64,000 bases of DNA from the NCBI GenBank assembly GCA_947498935.1, contig CANMMM010000009.1, positions 1-64,000 on the forward strand. Reading direction: 5' to 3'. A program made the position numbers and the translations under genes. Below the pieces are notes generated by a model, which had not been told where the DNA came from, did no database searches, and worked only from the letters and a program-made list of their open reading frames with translations. Origin of the DNA: an uncultured Aquimarina sp. Its GTDB lineage: Bacteria > Bacteroidota > Bacteroidia > Flavobacteriales > Flavobacteriaceae. Shown here one piece after another: positions 44,213 to 53,667 of this stretch (positions are counted from its first letter, which is position 1; every line of letters starts with the position of its first letter).

Positions 44213-44929
44213 ATGAAGACAAAAAAAGGACTTATAATTTTACTATTATTGGCATTGAATAACACATTTGCGCAGGATGTAACTGATTTTTTAAACAAGT
44301 CAGACGCCTTCTTTAAAACACATGTAACCAATGGTAGGGTAAATTACAAAGCCATTAAAGGTGATGCTACTAGCTTAGATGCCTTATTAGCGCTAGCAGC
44401 CGATGTGCAGGTAGCTACAAGTGCTCCAAAAACATATCAAGCATTTTATATCAATGCGTATAATCTATCAGTAATTAAAGGAATTATAGCTAATTATCCA
44501 GTGAAATCTCCGTTAGATATCAAAGGTTTTTTCGATAAAAAGACCTATAAATTGGCAGGAGTAAATACGACGCTTAATGATTTAGAAAACAAATTATTGC
44601 GCAAAAAATTTCCGGCAGAGCCACGTTTCCATTTTGCATTAGTATGTGGTGGATTAGGATGTCCCCCAATTATTTCAGAAGCCTATATGCCTAATACCTT
44701 AGAATCACAATTACAGCGCCAGGCAACACTAGCACTAAATGATGCTTCTTTTATAAGAGTAAAAGGTAAAAAAGTACAAGTATCTCAAATATTTGAGTGG
44801 TACAAAGGAGACTTTACACAACAAGGATCAATGATCGATTACATCAATACGTATCGAAAAGAACCTATTCCTACGAATGCCAAAGTATCGTATTATCCAT
44901 ACAACTGGAGTTTAAATATCACTAAGTAA
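44213..44929 (+). CDS. Exported DUF547 protein
   Basis: This is a 238-residue protein with a signal peptide (residues 1-21, ending FAQ). The DUF547 core is clear: AFYINAYNLSVIKGIIANYP, TLNDLENKLLRKKF, RFHFALVCGGLGCPPI and the late QIFEWYKGDF. DUF547 is probably a papain-like/transglutaminase-related fold of unknown function. A second DUF547 protein of similar length is at 50071 beside the arsenosugar genes. The next gene encodes a predicted outer-membrane barrel. Confidence 0.88.
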   Translation: MKTKKGLIILLLLALNNTFAQDVTDFLNKSDAFFKTHVTNGRVNYKAIKGDATSLDALLALAADVQVATSAPKTYQAFYINAYNLSVIKGIIANYPVKSPLDIKGFFDKKTYKLAGVNTTLNDLENKLLRKKFPAEPRFHFALVCGGLGCPPIISEAYMPNTLESQLQRQATLALNDASFIRVKGKKVQVSQIFEWYKGDFTQQGSMIDYINTYRKEPIPTNAKVSYYPYNWSLNITK

Positions 44930-44996
44930 ATACAATAGCATACCCCTAATTGTATAGCAAATCTACATATGGCTGATAAGCCAAAAATCAAACCTA

Positions 44997-45935
44997 ATGA
45001 AATCAACAAAAATTAAGTTACTTACTTTAGTAGGTAGTATCCTGCTTACATCATTGTCTTACGCACAAGAAGATGCAGATAACCGATCCAACATACAAGA
45101 ATTTACCCCTTCTAAGCTATTGAGAAAAGGGCAGTGGGATATTAAATTTTTTAATAGTATCTATACACAGACCAGAAGGACCGATGAAAACTCTAAAAGC
45201 CAAAAAATAGATAGAGAAACATTTTTTACCAATACCACAGAAATCTTTACAGGAGTTAGCGAGAGCTCTAGAGTGAATGTAGGACTTGTTTTTCAAGTGC
45301 GTGCTAATACGTATGGAGGAGCAGGAGCATTAAATGTATTAAGTTTTGAAGACAATACCACAGATGCTAGAAGTGGCCTTACCACTATAGCCCCTTCGAT
45401 TAGAGTACAGCCTTTTAAGAATGTAGCAAATTTCTCATTTACCAGTTCCTTCTTTATTCCTGTTTTCGAAGATGTACCCAATGCACCTTATTTAGACAAA
45501 CGTAGTTTCTTTTGGGAAACCAAGTTTTTCTATGACAAAACTTTTGGTGGTAACAAGTGGCAGATTTTTACAGAAGCAGATTTTGGATTCAATTTTGGAG
45601 AGTCTAGACAAGATGCAGATCCAGCTACAGAAAACGTATCAGAGCGTTTCGCAAATAATAGTTTATTCCTACCATTAAGTGCGTTTTTAAGCTATTTCCC
45701 TTCATCAAAATCTACGGTGTTTGTCAATACACAGCAAGCATTTCTAATCGGATATGACAATCCAGATAATGGGGGTAATAATTTTTCTCAGAATAGCACT
45801 GCGTTTGGATTGGGAGGAAAATATCAGTTAACCGAAGTATTAAATGTAGAAGCCTCATTCTCATCGATAGTAAGAGGGCATAATTTCCAAGGCTTAGGAC
45901 AAACATTTAGCATAGGATTGAGAGCTTTATTTTAA
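44997..45935 (+). CDS. Predicted outer-membrane beta-barrel protein
   Basis: This is a 312-residue protein with a signal peptide in residues 1-24 (SLSYAQ). The rest shows alternating hydrophobic/polar strands with many aromatic residues (WDIKFFNSIYTQTRR, RVNVGLVFQVRAN, FWETKFFYDKTF) and ends in a strand closing with Phe (FSIGLRALF), the usual outer-membrane barrel end. No known family is recognised. It is 67 bp after the DUF547 gene. Confidence 0.6.
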   Translation: MKSTKIKLLTLVGSILLTSLSYAQEDADNRSNIQEFTPSKLLRKGQWDIKFFNSIYTQTRRTDENSKSQKIDRETFFTNTTEIFTGVSESSRVNVGLVFQVRANTYGGAGALNVLSFEDNTTDARSGLTTIAPSIRVQPFKNVANFSFTSSFFIPVFEDVPNAPYLDKRSFFWETKFFYDKTFGGNKWQIFTEADFGFNFGESRQDADPATENVSERFANNSLFLPLSAFLSYFPSSKSTVFVNTQQAFLIGYDNPDNGGNNFSQNSTAFGLGGKYQLTEVLNVEASFSSIVRGHNFQGLGQTFSIGLRALF

Positions 45936-45984
45936 AAACATATCGATTTATCGTATTTTCAGCAGTATAAAAATAGAAGAACCT

Positions 45985-46983
45985 ATGGGACGATTTTTTA
46001 TACTGCTGATTTGTTGTATAGTAACAGCATGTACTGCGCAGACCTCTAAAATAAATGGAGTTAGTTTTGTGGCAGCACCCACACCTATTAATGCGACGCA
46101 CATAGATCCTGTAGTCGCTGTACATGCCAATTGGGCGGCAGTGATGCCTTTTGGTTTTGTCAAAGACCTATCCAGTCCTACCATTGTATATAATACAGAG
46201 CGTCAATGGTGGGGAGAGCGCATAGACGGAGCTCAGAAAACAATTGAACTACTACATAAAAAAGGAATAAAAGTGATGCTCAAACCCCAGATATGGGTTT
46301 GGAGAGGCGAATTTACAGGAGATATTCGTATGGCATCCGAAACCCAATGGCAACAGCTAGAAAGCTCCTATGCGCAATTTATACTAGCCTATGCCCAATT
46401 AGCCGAAACACTAAAAGTTCCAGTACTCTGTATCGGTACAGAGTTGCATACCTTTGTACAGCAGCGTTCCGATTTTTGGCAGCAACTCATTAAGCGTATT
46501 CGTACGATATATACAGGGCAATTAACCTATGCAGAAAATTGGGACCAGATTGCTAAAGTTCCTTTTTGGCAGCAGCTCGATTACATAGGAGTCGACGCCT
46601 ATTTTCCGATAGCAGATGATCAAACGCCTACCATAGCTGCACTGACAGAAGGTTGGACGCCGTATAAGCAGCGTTTGCAGCAATTGCAGCAAACACACCA
46701 GCGCCCTATAGTATTTACAGAATATGGATATCGAAGTGTAGATCACACTGCCAAAGCACCTTGGGATGCTAGTCATGTAGAAGGTAGTGTTAATGTACAA
46801 GCACAAGTCAATGCCTTACAGGCAGTACACGATGTATTTTGGGATGAATCGTGGTTTGCAGGAGGCTTTCTATGGAAATGGTTTCATAATCATACCTCAG
46901 TAGGAGGGGCTGATGATAATCGGTTTACCGTACAAAACAAACCCGCAGAAGCATTGCTGAAAAAATTGTATGCCCATGATTAA
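45985..46983 (+). CDS. GH113-like glycoside hydrolase lipoprotein
   Basis: This is a 332-residue lipoprotein with lipobox Cys16 (VTAC). The TIM-barrel fold carries two Glu residues at the expected strand ends: E153 in IGTELHTF (likely acid/base) and E246 in VFTEYGYRS (likely nucleophile). KVMLKPQIWVW and GGFLWKWFHNH are typical of GH113, a family containing beta-mannanases. Anchoring to the outer membrane and action on mannan-like glycans are inferences. It overlaps the next lipoprotein gene at its end. Confidence 0.78.
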   Translation: MGRFFILLICCIVTACTAQTSKINGVSFVAAPTPINATHIDPVVAVHANWAAVMPFGFVKDLSSPTIVYNTERQWWGERIDGAQKTIELLHKKGIKVMLKPQIWVWRGEFTGDIRMASETQWQQLESSYAQFILAYAQLAETLKVPVLCIGTELHTFVQQRSDFWQQLIKRIRTIYTGQLTYAENWDQIAKVPFWQQLDYIGVDAYFPIADDQTPTIAALTEGWTPYKQRLQQLQQTHQRPIVFTEYGYRSVDHTAKAPWDASHVEGSVNVQAQVNALQAVHDVFWDESWFAGGFLWKWFHNHTSVGGADDNRFTVQNKPAEALLKKLYAHD

Positions 46984-47734
46984 AACAGTCTCGATACTCT
47001 GCAATTATATACTGCTAGTAGTGCTAGTAGGAGTAGTATTTGGATGCCAAAATGACGATACTCCTATACAAGATGATTCTTTAGCTACCTTAGTAGCCAA
47101 CTACGATACCAAGATCGATAACGTGATTGCTTGTGCAGCAACATCTCTGGTAGCTACAGACCAAATAGAGGCATTCGTATACCCACGACCAGGAGTAACG
47201 GATTTACGGTATTTCGAAACCGATTCCATAACTGTGGATAAGAATGACTATCAGAACTATACTCAGATCCCCTTAGAAGCATCAGCCGTTTTTAATGGGC
47301 ATCTCCAAAAGTTTACAAGGCAGCTCACCCAAGAAAAATGGGTCATTATCACTTTCTTAGAAGCAGGTGTATTACAGCTTTCTAATCCCATACGATTAAA
47401 ACACAATACTCGGCCTACCGAGTTCTCAACAGCGGTGACCATAGATCAGCAGCAGCCAACCATGCCTCGATTTGAATGGCAAGACGGCATTTATCAAGAT
47501 AACACTATCTATTTTCAGGTACTATCCAATGCCAATAATGATTTATTATCAGGAACCTATACATTAGACACACATTTTCAATATTACAAAACAGCTAATG
47601 TAGTACTTAATGTTACAGAAAGCACCCCACCAGCATTAGTCAATGGTAGCGATTATGGTTTTACACTCATGGGAGTTAGCGAAGATAATTGGGTCAATCT
47701 ATGGATAGAGAAATCATTTACAATAACCCCCTAA
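46976..47734 (+). CDS. Lipoprotein of unknown function
   Basis: This is a 252-residue lipoprotein from ATG 46976 (another ATG at 46970 also fits). The signal ends VVFGC|QNDD. The mature protein has two beta-rich parts, one with IEAFVYPRPGVTDLRYFETD and one with DNTIYFQVLSNANNDLLSGTYTL, and no recognised domain. It overlaps the end of the GH113-like gene by 8 bp, so translation is coupled. It may bind substrate or the hydrolase. Confidence 0.6.
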   Translation: MIKTVSILCNYILLVVLVGVVFGCQNDDTPIQDDSLATLVANYDTKIDNVIACAATSLVATDQIEAFVYPRPGVTDLRYFETDSITVDKNDYQNYTQIPLEASAVFNGHLQKFTRQLTQEKWVIITFLEAGVLQLSNPIRLKHNTRPTEFSTAVTIDQQQPTMPRFEWQDGIYQDNTIYFQVLSNANNDLLSGTYTLDTHFQYYKTANVVLNVTESTPPALVNGSDYGFTLMGVSEDNWVNLWIEKSFTITP

Positions 47735-47805
47735 AAAAATGTAAACTACCCCTGTTTTTTTCGTCTACACAATAGGTACTATTTGATTACGATCATCATT
47801 AACTA

Positions 47806-47813
47806 TACTTTTG
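47806..47813 (+). promoter_or_regulatory. -7 promoter element of the Omp85-like gene
   Basis: TACTTTTG matches TAnnTTTG 12 bp before ATG 47826. An in-frame TTG at 47811 falls inside this element and so is not the start. Confidence 0.6.
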
Positions 47814-47825
47814 TTACCCAAACCT

Positions 47826-49103
47826 ATGAAACACCCAATGCCCAAAAAAATACTAACCATAAGTTTATTCTTATTGTTTTTTAGCGGAATCGCCCAAGAA
47901 GCCACCATCGTAGCGCTAAAAATACAAGGCAATACCAAAACCAAAACCTCCTTTATTCATAAAATCGCTAAGGTAAAAGCAGGAATGCCTTTAGATTCCA
48001 TAGCCATTACAGAGGATATCAAAAGAATTAAAAAACTCCCTTCTATATCACATGCCTATTATGAGGTGTCTAAGGAGCAAGAAGAAGGGCAATACACTGT
48101 ATTATATACCCTACAAGAAAATTTTACCATCATTCCCAGTGCCAATGTGTATACTACTAATGATGATGAATTTGCTTATAGATTAGGGATCTATGAGTTC
48201 AATTTATTAGGGCAAAATATCACAATAGGCGGCTTCTACCAAGATGATATTTATAGCTCTTTTGGTGCCAGTCTTCGTGCTCCCTATTTGTTTACCAATA
48301 AATTAGGATTGGCATTTAATTTTCAGGATCTCACCACACAAGAACCTGTGTTTTTGGACAATGGTACTGCTCAATATAAATATAACAATACCTCCTATGA
48401 ATTATTAGGGCTTTATGAATTTGATTTTCATAATCGGATCGAGCTAGGGGTCAATTATTTTAACGAAGATTATCAGTACAAAAGTGGAGTTACCGCAGCC
48501 GATGTGCCCCAAGATTTCGATGTTAATAAACTATTGTACAAGCTGATTTATGAATACAATAATCTTAATTATGATTATCAATATGTAGAAGGATTTAGAA
48601 GCGTACTAAATTTTCAATACGTACGAAGCACAGAAAATGTACTTCCCGACTTTTTGATCGGTTGGAATGATTTTTTGTACTATCATAGAGTCGGTAAGAA
48701 AGGCAATTGGGCCTCTCGATTGCGATTAGGATTGGCATCGAACGAGGATTCTCCCTTTGCACCCTTTGCAGTAGATAATAATCTAAACATAAGAGGAGTA
48801 GGGAACACCATCGATCGAGGTACAGGTGTCGTCGTGCTCAATACAGAATACCGTCATACCTTTGTAGATAAAGATTGGTTTGTACTACAGAGTACAGCCT
48901 TTGTAGATGGTGGTAGCTGGCGCGTGCCAGGAGGAGATTTTGGAGATTTTGCCGATAGTCAGAATTTTAGAGTATACCCAGGAATCGGGGTGCGATTCAT
49001 GCACAAAAAGATATTTAATGCCATTTTTAGAATAGATTACGGACACGGAATCACCGAAGATGCCACCAGAGGATTTGTATTCGGAATTGGGCAGTATTTT
49101 TAG
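47826..49103 (+). CDS. Omp85/BamA-like outer-membrane protein with one POTRA domain
   Basis: This is a 425-residue exported protein whose signal peptide ends SGIAQ. Residues of about 23-95 form one POTRA-like domain (VALKIQGNTKTKTSFIHKIAKVKAG, ending VLYTLQENF). The rest is a 16-strand-type barrel with surface loops and motif INIRGVGN (NNLNIRGVGN, near 325), close to the VRGY/F-type lid-lock motif of Omp85 proteins. It ends with FGIGQYF. It is smaller than BamA and may be a secretion or lipid-handling Omp85. The function is not determined. Confidence 0.72.
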   Translation: MKHPMPKKILTISLFLLFFSGIAQEATIVALKIQGNTKTKTSFIHKIAKVKAGMPLDSIAITEDIKRIKKLPSISHAYYEVSKEQEEGQYTVLYTLQENFTIIPSANVYTTNDDEFAYRLGIYEFNLLGQNITIGGFYQDDIYSSFGASLRAPYLFTNKLGLAFNFQDLTTQEPVFLDNGTAQYKYNNTSYELLGLYEFDFHNRIELGVNYFNEDYQYKSGVTAADVPQDFDVNKLLYKLIYEYNNLNYDYQYVEGFRSVLNFQYVRSTENVLPDFLIGWNDFLYYHRVGKKGNWASRLRLGLASNEDSPFAPFAVDNNLNIRGVGNTIDRGTGVVVLNTEYRHTFVDKDWFVLQSTAFVDGGSWRVPGGDFGDFADSQNFRVYPGIGVRFMHKKIFNAIFRIDYGHGITEDATRGFVFGIGQYF

Positions 49104-49133
49104 TACGATACCAGTAATTATTTGGGCGTTACC

Positions 49134-49222
49134 CCCTTCTTAGGTCGGGGGTCGGGCTATCCGTTCCAATTCCTCGCTCTCCTAAGGTCGAGCTGTGGGA
49201 TTTCCACTTCTATCCCTAACGC
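49134..49222 (-). repeat. Dispersed structured repeat family A, copy 4
   Basis: On the minus strand this copy has the GAAATCCCACAG type of interior with GCTC/GAGC pairing, as in copy 1, and a 3' hairpin ACCCCC with GGGGGT. GCGTTA and TAACGC close the outer stem. It lies between two convergent genes. Confidence 0.9.
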
Positions 49223-49239
49223 ATTTTTTTAGCATAGGT

Positions 49240-49971
49240 CTAAGGATGTACAGTATCGTTATTGGATGCGCTTACATGCTCCTTGTAATAGCGATATAAT
49301 TCTGTAGATGAAGCGCCTAGCCATTTACGGATATGAATGTTTAAGAAATGATATTGCAGTCGCCATACTCCTGTTTCTTCATAGCGTCTGGCTGAGGTGA
49401 TGATGTAGTCAGGGATCACTACAAACTCGTGTATAGCAAATAAGCGATCGATCAGTTCATTATCTTCATATACAATATAGGACTCATCATAGCCTCCGAT
49501 ATCATAAAAAAGCGAACGCTCTATAAATAAGCTTTGATCCCCGCCTCGGCAGCGTTTACTCTCGAATTTGGTGAGCCATCCCACGAACTGTAACCACCAA
49601 TGTGTAGAATCAAACTTCATTCGGAAACATCCAGCTCGATGTCCTTTTGCTACATGCTGTATAATGGCTTGATCATAGTTGGTGGGCGGGTAGGAGTCTG
49701 CATGCAGAAAATATAAAATAGGCGCAGTAGCTACCTTAGCACCCGTGTTCATCTGTATAGCTCTTCCTTTTTTAGAGGGTACAAAACGTATAGGTATTGC
49801 CTGTGTAGCGGCAAATGCATGTACACGACTAGCAGAAGTATCGGTGCTTCCCCCATCTACTACGATGATCTCTGCGATCGTATCGTTTTTTGATGCAGTA
49901 ACCAAATGCGAAAGCAGCTCGGTGATCGTAGCTGCTTCGTTTAGTATAGGGATAATAATTGCTATTTTCAA
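49240..49971 (-). CDS. Arsenosugar-cluster glycosyltransferase (TIGR04283 type)
   Basis: This is a 243-residue GT2 enzyme with IIPILNEAATI at the N-terminus, VDGGSTD (38-44), and then LHADSYPP as the DxD-type site. A middle part GYDESYIVYEDNELIDRL is typical of the TIGR04283 glycosyltransferases found beside arsenosugar genes. It is leftward, as are the cluster genes upstream, and is the farthest from ArsS. Whether it glycosylates the arsenic compound is inference from the family's gene neighbourhood. Confidence 0.82.
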   Translation of the reverse strand: MKIAIIIPILNEAATITELLSHLVTASKNDTIAEIIVVDGGSTDTSASRVHAFAATQAIPIRFVPSKKGRAIQMNTGAKVATAPILYFLHADSYPPTNYDQAIIQHVAKGHRAGCFRMKFDSTHWWLQFVGWLTKFESKRCRGGDQSLFIERSLFYDIGGYDESYIVYEDNELIDRLFAIHEFVVIPDYIITSARRYEETGVWRLQYHFLNIHIRKWLGASSTELYRYYKEHVSASNNDTVHP

Positions 49972-50070
49972 TGGTGCGGTTTTATAGGGCTGTCGCTACA
50001 GTTACTAGATGTCAAAGTTACGATAAAATCAGCGCACTGTCTCGTTGTGTTGCTAATGTACAAGAAACCA

Positions 50071-50781
50071 CTATTCGTTTAAACTCCAATTGTAGTCTTT
50101 ATAGCCTTTCTTAGGTTGTTTGTCTATTTTGACCTCGGAGTAGCGATTGATAAAATCCTTTACATCTCCACCATTTACTTTAAAGTCTTTTTTAAACCAC
50201 GAAAATATTTTAGACACGGATACCACATTAGAAGTAATAGTGTTTCTAGCAGGATCATTGATAAAATTTTTGGTTTGTGTCTCTAATGTTTGGTCTACGT
50301 TTCGAGCCGTAAAAGCTCTATTCCAAACGATCGGACAGGAGAAAGACGCACAGTTAATGGCAAAATGAATTCTAGGTTCATTTAGTTTTCTTAGAATTTT
50401 ATGTTCCAAATCGTTTAAGCTATGCGGTACCCCATTGATCTTAAAGAACTGGCGATCCCATGGGTCTTTAATATCTTTAATACTCTTTAGTGGGTAATTA
50501 TCAATAATCAGTTTGATGGTATATGCATTATAGGCATTGATCCAATAGGCTAGTTTTTCTTCCTTACTCCAGTTTTCGGCAGGAGGATTATCCGATAGAT
50601 AGGCAAAGTACCTGTAGAGTTGCGCGCTATCTTGCATAAAACCTTTGTAGTTTACCTTTCCTTGGTCAGATACGTTGATCAGTAGGATCTGATCCCATAT
50701 GGCGTGGTCTAGGTTTTGTGCATGCTGCTGCTGAGTAATAAATAATACAAGTGCGGTAGCGATTACTTTTAGGGGGTTCAT
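50071..50781 (-). CDS. Exported DUF547 protein, second copy
   Basis: This is a 236-residue protein with a signal peptide ending HAQ (residues 1-22). The DUF547 core is AYWINAYNAYTIKLIIDNYP, SLNDLEHKILRKLN, IHFAINCASFSCPIVW and KIFSWFKKDF. It is related to the protein at 44213 but clearly different in sequence. A DUF547 gene is often close to flavobacterial arsenosugar genes, but a role there is not shown. Confidence 0.87.
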   Translation of the reverse strand: MNPLKVIATALVLFITQQQHAQNLDHAIWDQILLINVSDQGKVNYKGFMQDSAQLYRYFAYLSDNPPAENWSKEEKLAYWINAYNAYTIKLIIDNYPLKSIKDIKDPWDRQFFKINGVPHSLNDLEHKILRKLNEPRIHFAINCASFSCPIVWNRAFTARNVDQTLETQTKNFINDPARNTITSNVVSVSKIFSWFKKDFKVNGGDVKDFINRYSEVKIDKQPKKGYKDYNWSLNE

Positions 50782-51062
50782 ATTTGAATGTTTTTTTAGG
50801 TTTAGTCTAAGATGTACCCTTTATCTTACAAGATTCATACCATTAAAATAGAAGCCTGTAGGAAAGGCACTGATATTTAAGGAGTAAAATACTTAAAAAA
50901 TGTTAAAATAAAAAGTGAAGATGGTTTCTATAACTAATAACAGCAAGAGTAGTTTGATTCGTTGTTTTACTGGGGTTAGTGCTATGGAATTTACTATTGT
51001 AGGGAATCTCAGATCGCTAAAAAAGCATTGTATGTTATAAATACTATTTGATGATGTTATGT

Positions 51063-51150
51063 GCGTTAGGGATAGGAGCGGCATCCTTTTTTGGTTTTCT
51101 GAAAAACCAAAAAAGATACAGCGGATAGCCCGACCCTTGTGGTAACGCCC
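51063..51150 (+). repeat. Dispersed structured repeat family A, copy 5
   Basis: This copy has the CTTTTTTGGTTTT with AAAACCAAAAAAG hairpin, the core AGCGGATAGCCCGACC and an outer stem GCGTTA with TAACGC. It is near the consensus of the family. Confidence 0.9.
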
Positions 51151-51160
51151 AAAATGATAT

Positions 51161-51205
51161 AATCACCAGAGAAACGATATATCTATATGGACTTCTCTGG
51201 TGATT
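51161..51205 (-). terminator. Terminator of the arsM-side operon
   Basis: A 13-bp perfect stem (AATCACCAGAGAA at 51161-51173 with its complement at 51193-51205) encloses a 19-base loop, 10 bp past the arsM stop. There is no long T-run. Confidence 0.6.
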
Positions 51206-51214
51206 GTAGTATGT

Positions 51215-52183
51215 TTAGCAGCAGCCACCACCATCATAATGGAAGGTAGATGGACTGATGAAAATATCATTTCTGCCTAGATTAGCCAGTGCAGCAGCGG
51301 TTTTGTCACAAACGGCTAAGGGTTGGTTTTTAAGGAGGATATGACCTTTTTGGTCATCGAAATAATCTTCTGATCCGTAGTAGATTGCTGCTTTTCCTGT
51401 AAAAATACAAGGCCCATCTTCGGGCATTGGATCTTTGATGGCAGCTACTTCGATAGATTCGATGTAAATCAGCTCATCTGTAGGATAGTGCACGGGGTCT
51501 AGGATACGATAGGGCTTACGCGCTCGGATTTCGATAGTACCGAATCCTACATCTGTCAGTGCTTTGATATATTCGGCGATAGGAAGGCTTCCGCTCAGGC
51601 ATAGCGCTCGCAGACGCTCATCATTTCTAAGGGTGTCATTCATCGGTTGCTCGCAGGTGGGATCACTCATCACCAATCGTCCGTGTGGTTTTAGTACACG
51701 ATACATTTCTTCGATGGCTTTTTGTAATTCTTCGGCCTTGAAAATATTAAATAAACAGTTTTGTGCAGCTACATCGATACTATTATCCGCTACGGGCAGA
51801 TTCAAGGCGTCTCCGTATTTAAGGTCTACAAAATCACTTCGAAACCAATCGTTTTGTGCTTCGGCTTCTTTAAAGTTTTTTCTAGAAGCTTCGAGCATTT
51901 CTTTCACGACATCTACGCCAATCACTCCGTGTTTTTGTCTAGAGAAATAGGAGAATTGCAGGAGTTCCATACCTCCGCCAACACCTACGTATAGGATTTT
52001 TGGGCTTTTGGTCAGATCGCGTGCATGTACTGTACTACCACAGCCATAATTCATTTCTTGCATGATTTTGGGGATGGTGAGTCCAGGTAATTCCCATATA
52101 GGATTGGTGGTACAACACAGCCCTACATCTGGAGTAAGTGCTGCATCTTTATAAAGATCGTGCGTGGTTTCTAAATAACTCAT
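51215..52183 (-). CDS. arsM: Arsenite methyltransferase ArsM, arsenosugar type
   Basis: This 322-residue SAM-dependent methyltransferase is read from ATG at 52183, where MSYLETTHDLYKDAALT fits the family start. The SAM motif is ILYVGVGGGMELL, followed by VIGVDVVKEML. Cysteine pairs stand at GLCCTTNP near the N-terminus and GGGCC at the C-terminus, suited to binding trivalent arsenic. It should methylate arsenite in the first step of arsenosugar synthesis. It is last in the leftward run with nucleoside phosphorylase, glycosyltransferase and rhodanese genes. Confidence 0.9.
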   Translation of the reverse strand: MSYLETTHDLYKDAALTPDVGLCCTTNPIWELPGLTIPKIMQEMNYGCGSTVHARDLTKSPKILYVGVGGGMELLQFSYFSRQKHGVIGVDVVKEMLEASRKNFKEAEAQNDWFRSDFVDLKYGDALNLPVADNSIDVAAQNCLFNIFKAEELQKAIEEMYRVLKPHGRLVMSDPTCEQPMNDTLRNDERLRALCLSGSLPIAEYIKALTDVGFGTIEIRARKPYRILDPVHYPTDELIYIESIEVAAIKDPMPEDGPCIFTGKAAIYYGSEDYFDDQKGHILLKNQPLAVCDKTAAALANLGRNDIFISPSTFHYDGGGCC

Positions 52184-52244
52184 AGTCTTTTTTTGTTTTT
52201 CGTATGCTTCGTGTAGTAGCAATGCTGCTTACTACGTATGGGGT

Positions 52245-53057
52245 TTATAATGATTGAATCAGTTTTTTGAATAACAGGATCATATCAGGTTCTGCTTTTC
52301 CAGCCATAGCTATAATTTCATCGATATCTACGGGGGCTAGGTTGTCAGGGTCACACTCATCGGTGAGTACTGAGACGGCAACTACTGGTAGGCTGAGGTG
52401 ATTAGCGACAATAACTTCGGGTACGGTACTCATCCCTACAGCGTCTGCTCCTATGATTTTTAGGTATCTGTATTCGGCACGGGTTTCTAGTTGTGGCCCT
52501 ACAACAGAGGCGTATACACCTGTGTGTAGTTTGATGTCATTCTCCTGGGCAATAGCGAGTAATTGCTGATTGATGGTGGCATCATAGGGCGCACTCATAT
52601 CGGTAAATCGGCTGCCTAATTGTTCTACGCCTTTAAAAGCTAGTGGAGAACCTCCTTGTAGATTAATATGGTCTTCGATCAGCATTAATTCTCCTTTTTT
52701 GATAGAGAGGTTAATGGCTCCAGAGGCATTGGATACTAATAGGGTTTTGATACCTAATTGATGCATGACGCGCACGGGATAGGTCACGTCTTGTAGGCTA
52801 TAGCCTTCGTATAAATGAAAGCGCCCTTGCATGACTACCACCGTTTTTCCTGCTAGGGTACCGTAGATGAGTTTTCCTTTGTGAAATTCTACAGTGGCTG
52901 TCGGGAAATTAGGAATATGGTTGTAGCTTACTTCCTTAATGATGTCTATTTCGGTAAGGAGCTGTCCTAATCCTGTACCTAGGATGATGCCGATTTCTGG
53001 ATTGATGAATCCTTTTTCTTGTAGGTACTCTGTGGTTTCTTCGATGTATTTAATCAT
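52245..53057 (-). CDS. Purine nucleoside phosphorylase
   Basis: This is a 270-residue trimeric-type PNP (PunA/Pnp family). GIILGTGLGQL (23-33) is the phosphate-binding loop, GRFHLYEGY and the YPVRVMHQLG region follow, and the purine site has AVGMSTVPEVIVA. It splits purine nucleosides with phosphate. In arsenosugar clusters a PNP is thought to remove adenine from the arsenic-bearing 5'-deoxyadenosyl product made by ArsS, so this gene fits the pathway. It overlaps the upstream gene by 8 bp. Confidence 0.93.
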   Translation of the reverse strand: MIKYIEETTEYLQEKGFINPEIGIILGTGLGQLLTEIDIIKEVSYNHIPNFPTATVEFHKGKLIYGTLAGKTVVVMQGRFHLYEGYSLQDVTYPVRVMHQLGIKTLLVSNASGAINLSIKKGELMLIEDHINLQGGSPLAFKGVEQLGSRFTDMSAPYDATINQQLLAIAQENDIKLHTGVYASVVGPQLETRAEYRYLKIIGADAVGMSTVPEVIVANHLSLPVVAVSVLTDECDPDNLAPVDIDEIIAMAGKAEPDMILLFKKLIQSL

Positions 53058-53667
53058 ATTGTTGGTTTAAGAATTGCTGAAATACGGGGATGTCCTTGAT
53101 GTCTTCGTAGTAATCCACGTCGTTTCGTTCTGGTAAAAGTTTATAGTTGCTACCTTCTAAATCCTGAAGGGTGTCTTTTAATACAGTACTGGTACCCCAT
53201 GCCTTGTTATGAAAGATGGTAGGGTGTAGTTGTTGTATGCCTAATAGGTAATAGCCTCCATCTTCTGCTGGGCCGATTACATAGGGATATGTTTCTAGGT
53301 GTGTAAAAGCGGTCGCAATGTCTTCTGCTGATAGGTCGTACATGTCACTACCGATGATGATAATGTTTTGATAACCATCGGCAAACCCTTGTGCAAATGC
53401 ATGTTGCATTCGTTGTCCTAAGTCAGTGCCTTGTTGCTGTTTTTTCTTATAAATAGTGGCGTCCCATTGGTCATCGGGTCTGATTTTTACAGAATAGTGC
53501 ACTTGTTTGTCGCAGGGTAGTGCTCGGGTAATAGTCATGGTGTGTGCTAGCAGGGTTTTGTACACGTCAAGTGCTGCTTGCGGTCCAATGGTGGCTGCTA
53601 AACGAGTTTTGCATTTGCCCAATTCTGGGTTGCGAGTAAAGATCAGTAAGAGGTTTTTTGTACGCAC
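53050..53667 (-). CDS. Arsenosugar-cluster glycosyltransferase (TIGR04282 type)
   Basis: This is a 205-residue member of the DUF2064 nucleotide-diphospho-sugar-transferase fold. Key parts are LLIFTRNPELGKCKTRLA (6-23), the late block IIIGSDMYDL and the GGYYLLGIQ motif. Families of this type are consistently next to arsenosugar genes and are annotated as glycosyltransferases, with no biochemical proof known to me. It abuts the rhodanese gene by one base. Confidence 0.85.
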   Translation of the reverse strand: MRTKNLLLIFTRNPELGKCKTRLAATIGPQAALDVYKTLLAHTMTITRALPCDKQVHYSVKIRPDDQWDATIYKKKQQQGTDLGQRMQHAFAQGFADGYQNIIIIGSDMYDLSAEDIATAFTHLETYPYVIGPAEDGGYYLLGIQQLHPTIFHNKAWGTSTVLKDTLQDLEGSNYKLLPERNDVDYYEDIKDIPVFQQFLNQQYD

